A stretch of DNA of 64,000 nucleotides from Meghimatium bilineatum. Taxonomy: Eukaryota > Mollusca > Gastropoda > Stylommatophora > Philomycidae. Position numbers and translations under genes: made by a program. Position 1 is the first letter of the stretch, and every line of letters starts with the position of its first letter. A model generated the notes under the pieces. The model made no database searches and was not told the DNA's origin. It worked only from the letters and a program-made list of their open reading frames with translations. The stretch spans positions 15,425,267-15,489,266 of the forward strand of contig CM067315.1 of the NCBI GenBank assembly GCA_034231615.1, given 5' to 3'. Positions 61,413-64,000 of this stretch are shown one piece after another.

Positions 61413-62280
61413 AATATCTATTGTCTGTTAAATTTATATAACAATTTCATTTTGAAAATAATCTGACTGCTACGTTCTTCAAGATACTTACATGAACCAG
61501 AGCTGTAGTGTGGCTAAGTTGGGGGAAGGGGGATTATGGATTATAACACAAAACTAAATAAACAAGACAAAAAATAAATGTACACATCTTGCCTGAATTC
61601 AGTTGACCTTTAGAGGGGGGGGAGGCACTATATTTCCAGAAGTTTATTGTTGTTTAGATGTGGTTTATTGATACTTCATCAGCCTGTAGTGTTTAGATAT
61701 AGATCTTTTTTTCCTATGGCGGGAGAAAGGTTAAACCTCTCAAACACATCCCTCTACCCCCAACAAGTTACCATGAACATAATCAAATCAGATTTTATCT
61801 GCAGAGTTTCTTCCATCAAGCGGAGTTTAACAACAGATAACATAAATGGTAACCACAACAAATGAAAGTCAGACAAAAAATAACTATTAAACATCCGCTG
61901 GATGGATCGAGCCAACCGGGCTAACCACCAACATTTTAGTGGGTGTGAAGGGGCCTTACCTCTTTAGAATGTAAAGTGCTCAACTCTGCCATAGGAGTGT
62001 GGTTCTTTGAGAAAGAAAAAACCGAAAACTGGGAATGATAACAGTTGTGGGTGAGAAGCTGGAATATGTTCCAGTACAATCTATACTACAATATCATGTA
62101 TACATCTTGTCAGCATATCTGTGTGTGTATGTTGCACTATCGGTGATATGCTAATGTACATATACTGTTCATAATTCATATATTTTGATGGTAATAATAA
62201 TGATGATAATAATTGAAGTATGTAAAGTATTTGTGCGCAATCCTGTCCCACAGTGATAGTTTTTGTTTTACAGTTTCTGT
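61413..62280. other. No recognisable gene
   Basis: AT-rich with a short G run at about 61613; no domain seen. Confidence 0.4.
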
Positions 62281-62289
62281 AGATCATCA

Positions 62290-62760
62290 TCATGTTTCAT
62301 GCAGGGTGGAGTTGGCAATCAATGATCTCTATAATATTCTATCTGCAGTACTTTTTATCAGCTCTACTGTTGACTTTCTACCATGCCATGTTGTTAAACT
62401 ATCCAGTATCCTCTCTCTTTTTCTTTCAATATCGTTTTATGCTACATTGTATTCTTAACCTTCTCTCATAATCTGGCCAATAAATACAAACTGGTTGGGT
62501 TTTTTTTTGGTGTTGATAAGTAACTTCCTTTTAGTATCAATCTCCCACATTGATTCTTCATTCATTATTCTAGTCATCGATGGAATTCTCAGTATTCTTT
62601 TGAAGAGCTACATCTCTGTGGCATCTAGTTTCCTACTTGTTTGTTTGCTTATTATCCATGATACACTTCCATATGACAGAAGTGGCTGAATGTAGCACTG
62701 AAGGAAATCTGCCTTACTTCTACTGACAGAGATCTATTGCACAGGATGCTTCTCATTCTA
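62290..62760 (-). mobile_element. LINE RT-thumb fragment
   Basis: The minus strand reads LFKRILRIPSMTRIMNEES within frame-broken sequence. The RRILRIPW-NEE motif is the common post-RT segment of RTE-like LINEs. Confidence 0.5.
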
Positions 62761-63764
62761 TAAAAGCTGCTTATGCTGTAGATGTCATTGCATGAAATGT
62801 CTATACATCACTGCTACAGATAAGTGTAATATGTTAATGATCATCGTGAATATAAACTACTATGATCTGCAGCAGCATGTTGAATATAAACAGAGGAATG
62901 TAACATTTCTTCAGGACTGGAGTTTTTTCAAAACATTTATGTTGTGCTCAAAAGGGATGCAATGGTAATGACTGTTTTAATGACTACATGATTACTAATC
63001 TAAACAATCATTCAGCATTCAACAGACTTCGTCAATTTTTACTTTATATTTGTACCCTGCTTGTTTTTATATTGTTAAATATGTGGAATACAAGAAAATT
63101 AGAAGTTTTAAAAACTATATTAATATGTGCAAATATTGGAAACCCACCAATTGTGACTGTAAATTTAAGAAAACATCATCTATACACTTTTCATGCACGC
63201 AAAAGTGACATGCTCTGTCTATCTCTCTAATCTAATGTCAGTGATCTATATTATATATGGAAAACTATGTACAACAATAACAATGAATTTCTTGTGCAAA
63301 ACTACAACATATCATGTATGGGCAATTGTTGTTCAACTATAATTATGATGTTCAGAATATCACATATTTTCAGCAGCATGACCAATGCAATGTGAATGGC
63401 TGATCTCTTTTCATCCTGAGCCTCAAGCTAGTTCAATGAGGTAGAATTTTAGGACTCATTACCCCTCTACGACAAGGACCAACGTTTCTTTACATGTGTT
63501 GATTATATATTGTTGTTTGTCTTGATATAACCAATAATAAAATTCATTTTAGAAAACTACATTCTGAGAATACTGGATACTCAGAACAATTGTTTTATGC
63601 TGAGCACTTCTGCATTATGCCTATGATCAAAATTTAACAATAAAACTATAGGCATGATAGTGAACTTTTACACAATACAGCAATTATATAAACTTACACT
63701 AGAATGTATGCAGTTGTAGGAGATTCAGGTCCCAACAACTAGGTGTCTTCCTTCAATGATCATT
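62761..63764. other. No recognisable gene
   Basis: AT-rich unique sequence with short frames only. Confidence 0.4.
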
Positions 63765-63865
63765 CTTCTAGAGAAATAGGGTTTAATTTCTGAGAGGGAG
63801 CTATGCAAAGTGTTCTTCTAGAGAAATAGGGCTTAATTTCTGAGAGAGGGAGCTATGCAAAGTGT
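63765..63865. repeat. About 57-bp tandem duplication
   Basis: Two copies of ttcttctagagaaatagggt followed by ttaatttctgagagggagct and atgcaaagtg; the second has two extra bases (gagagaggg). Confidence 0.93.
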
Positions 63866-64000
63866 GAAATATGCCTCATTGAAAAAACTGGGAGAACATA
63901 CCCCAGAAATATGGAAGACAAGAGTGCAACCTGTACTTTATGGAGTGATGAAAAACAATGTATACAGCAACCTATATTGTGAAGCTGCTACACATGAGAA

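Noticed and set aside
56221..64000. N-terminal RFX exons or promoter
   Set aside because: I searched the minus strand for a Gln-rich or RFX-like exon ending in phase 0 before the VQW exon and saw none I could support. They probably lie beyond the window.

Overview
This is animal (metazoan) nuclear DNA: AT-rich, intron-rich, with canonical GT-AG introns, non-LTR retrotransposons, piggyBac and Penelope elements, SINEs and many minisatellites. The only host gene I can support is an RFX-family transcription factor of the RFX1/2/3 (DAF-19) type on the minus strand. The repeat content suggests an invertebrate, perhaps a mollusc or another lophotrochozoan. That is inference; no sequence here fixes the species.

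Layout. (1) 1-24057 lies downstream of the RFX stop codon and holds no supportable host gene. It is a mosaic of minisatellite arrays (unit lengths 59, 39/27, 33, 26, about 52, about 33, 30, 35 and about 58 bp), broken LINE fragments, SINE-like repeats, a hAT-like inverted-repeat element (19133-20160) and a foldback sequence (20510-20726). (2) 24058-56220 holds ten coding exons of the RFX gene, read right to left. They join in phase into a 644-residue C-terminal product that starts inside the DNA-binding domain and ends at a stop. The exons supply the winged-helix DNA-binding domain, the conserved B/C/dimerisation region and an acidic, Ser/Thr-rich C-terminus. The upstream exons are not in the window or cannot be recognised in it. 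The introns carry almost all the other content: a Penelope-like GIY-YIG fragment between inverted repeats, several LINE pieces, minisatellites on both sides of one coding exon, a 3.2-kb piggyBac transposon nested with a 283-bp TTAA MITE inside one LINE, and SINEs. (3) 56221-64000 is the intron or 5' flank of RFX, with SINE copies, small tandem repeats and one LINE remnant, and no exon I can support.

The mobile elements all look decayed. The piggyBac transposase has two in-frame stops and one frameshift but keeps recognisable ends and TTAA target duplications. Each LINE ORF is broken. The most interesting observations are an RFX exon whose two splice sites sit against tandem arrays (one array contains copies of the exon's own 5' splice-site region), two minisatellites that start inside copies of the same SINE family, and nested insertions that give a relative order of events. 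I found no operon, CRISPR array, viral gene or clearly new biochemical system.
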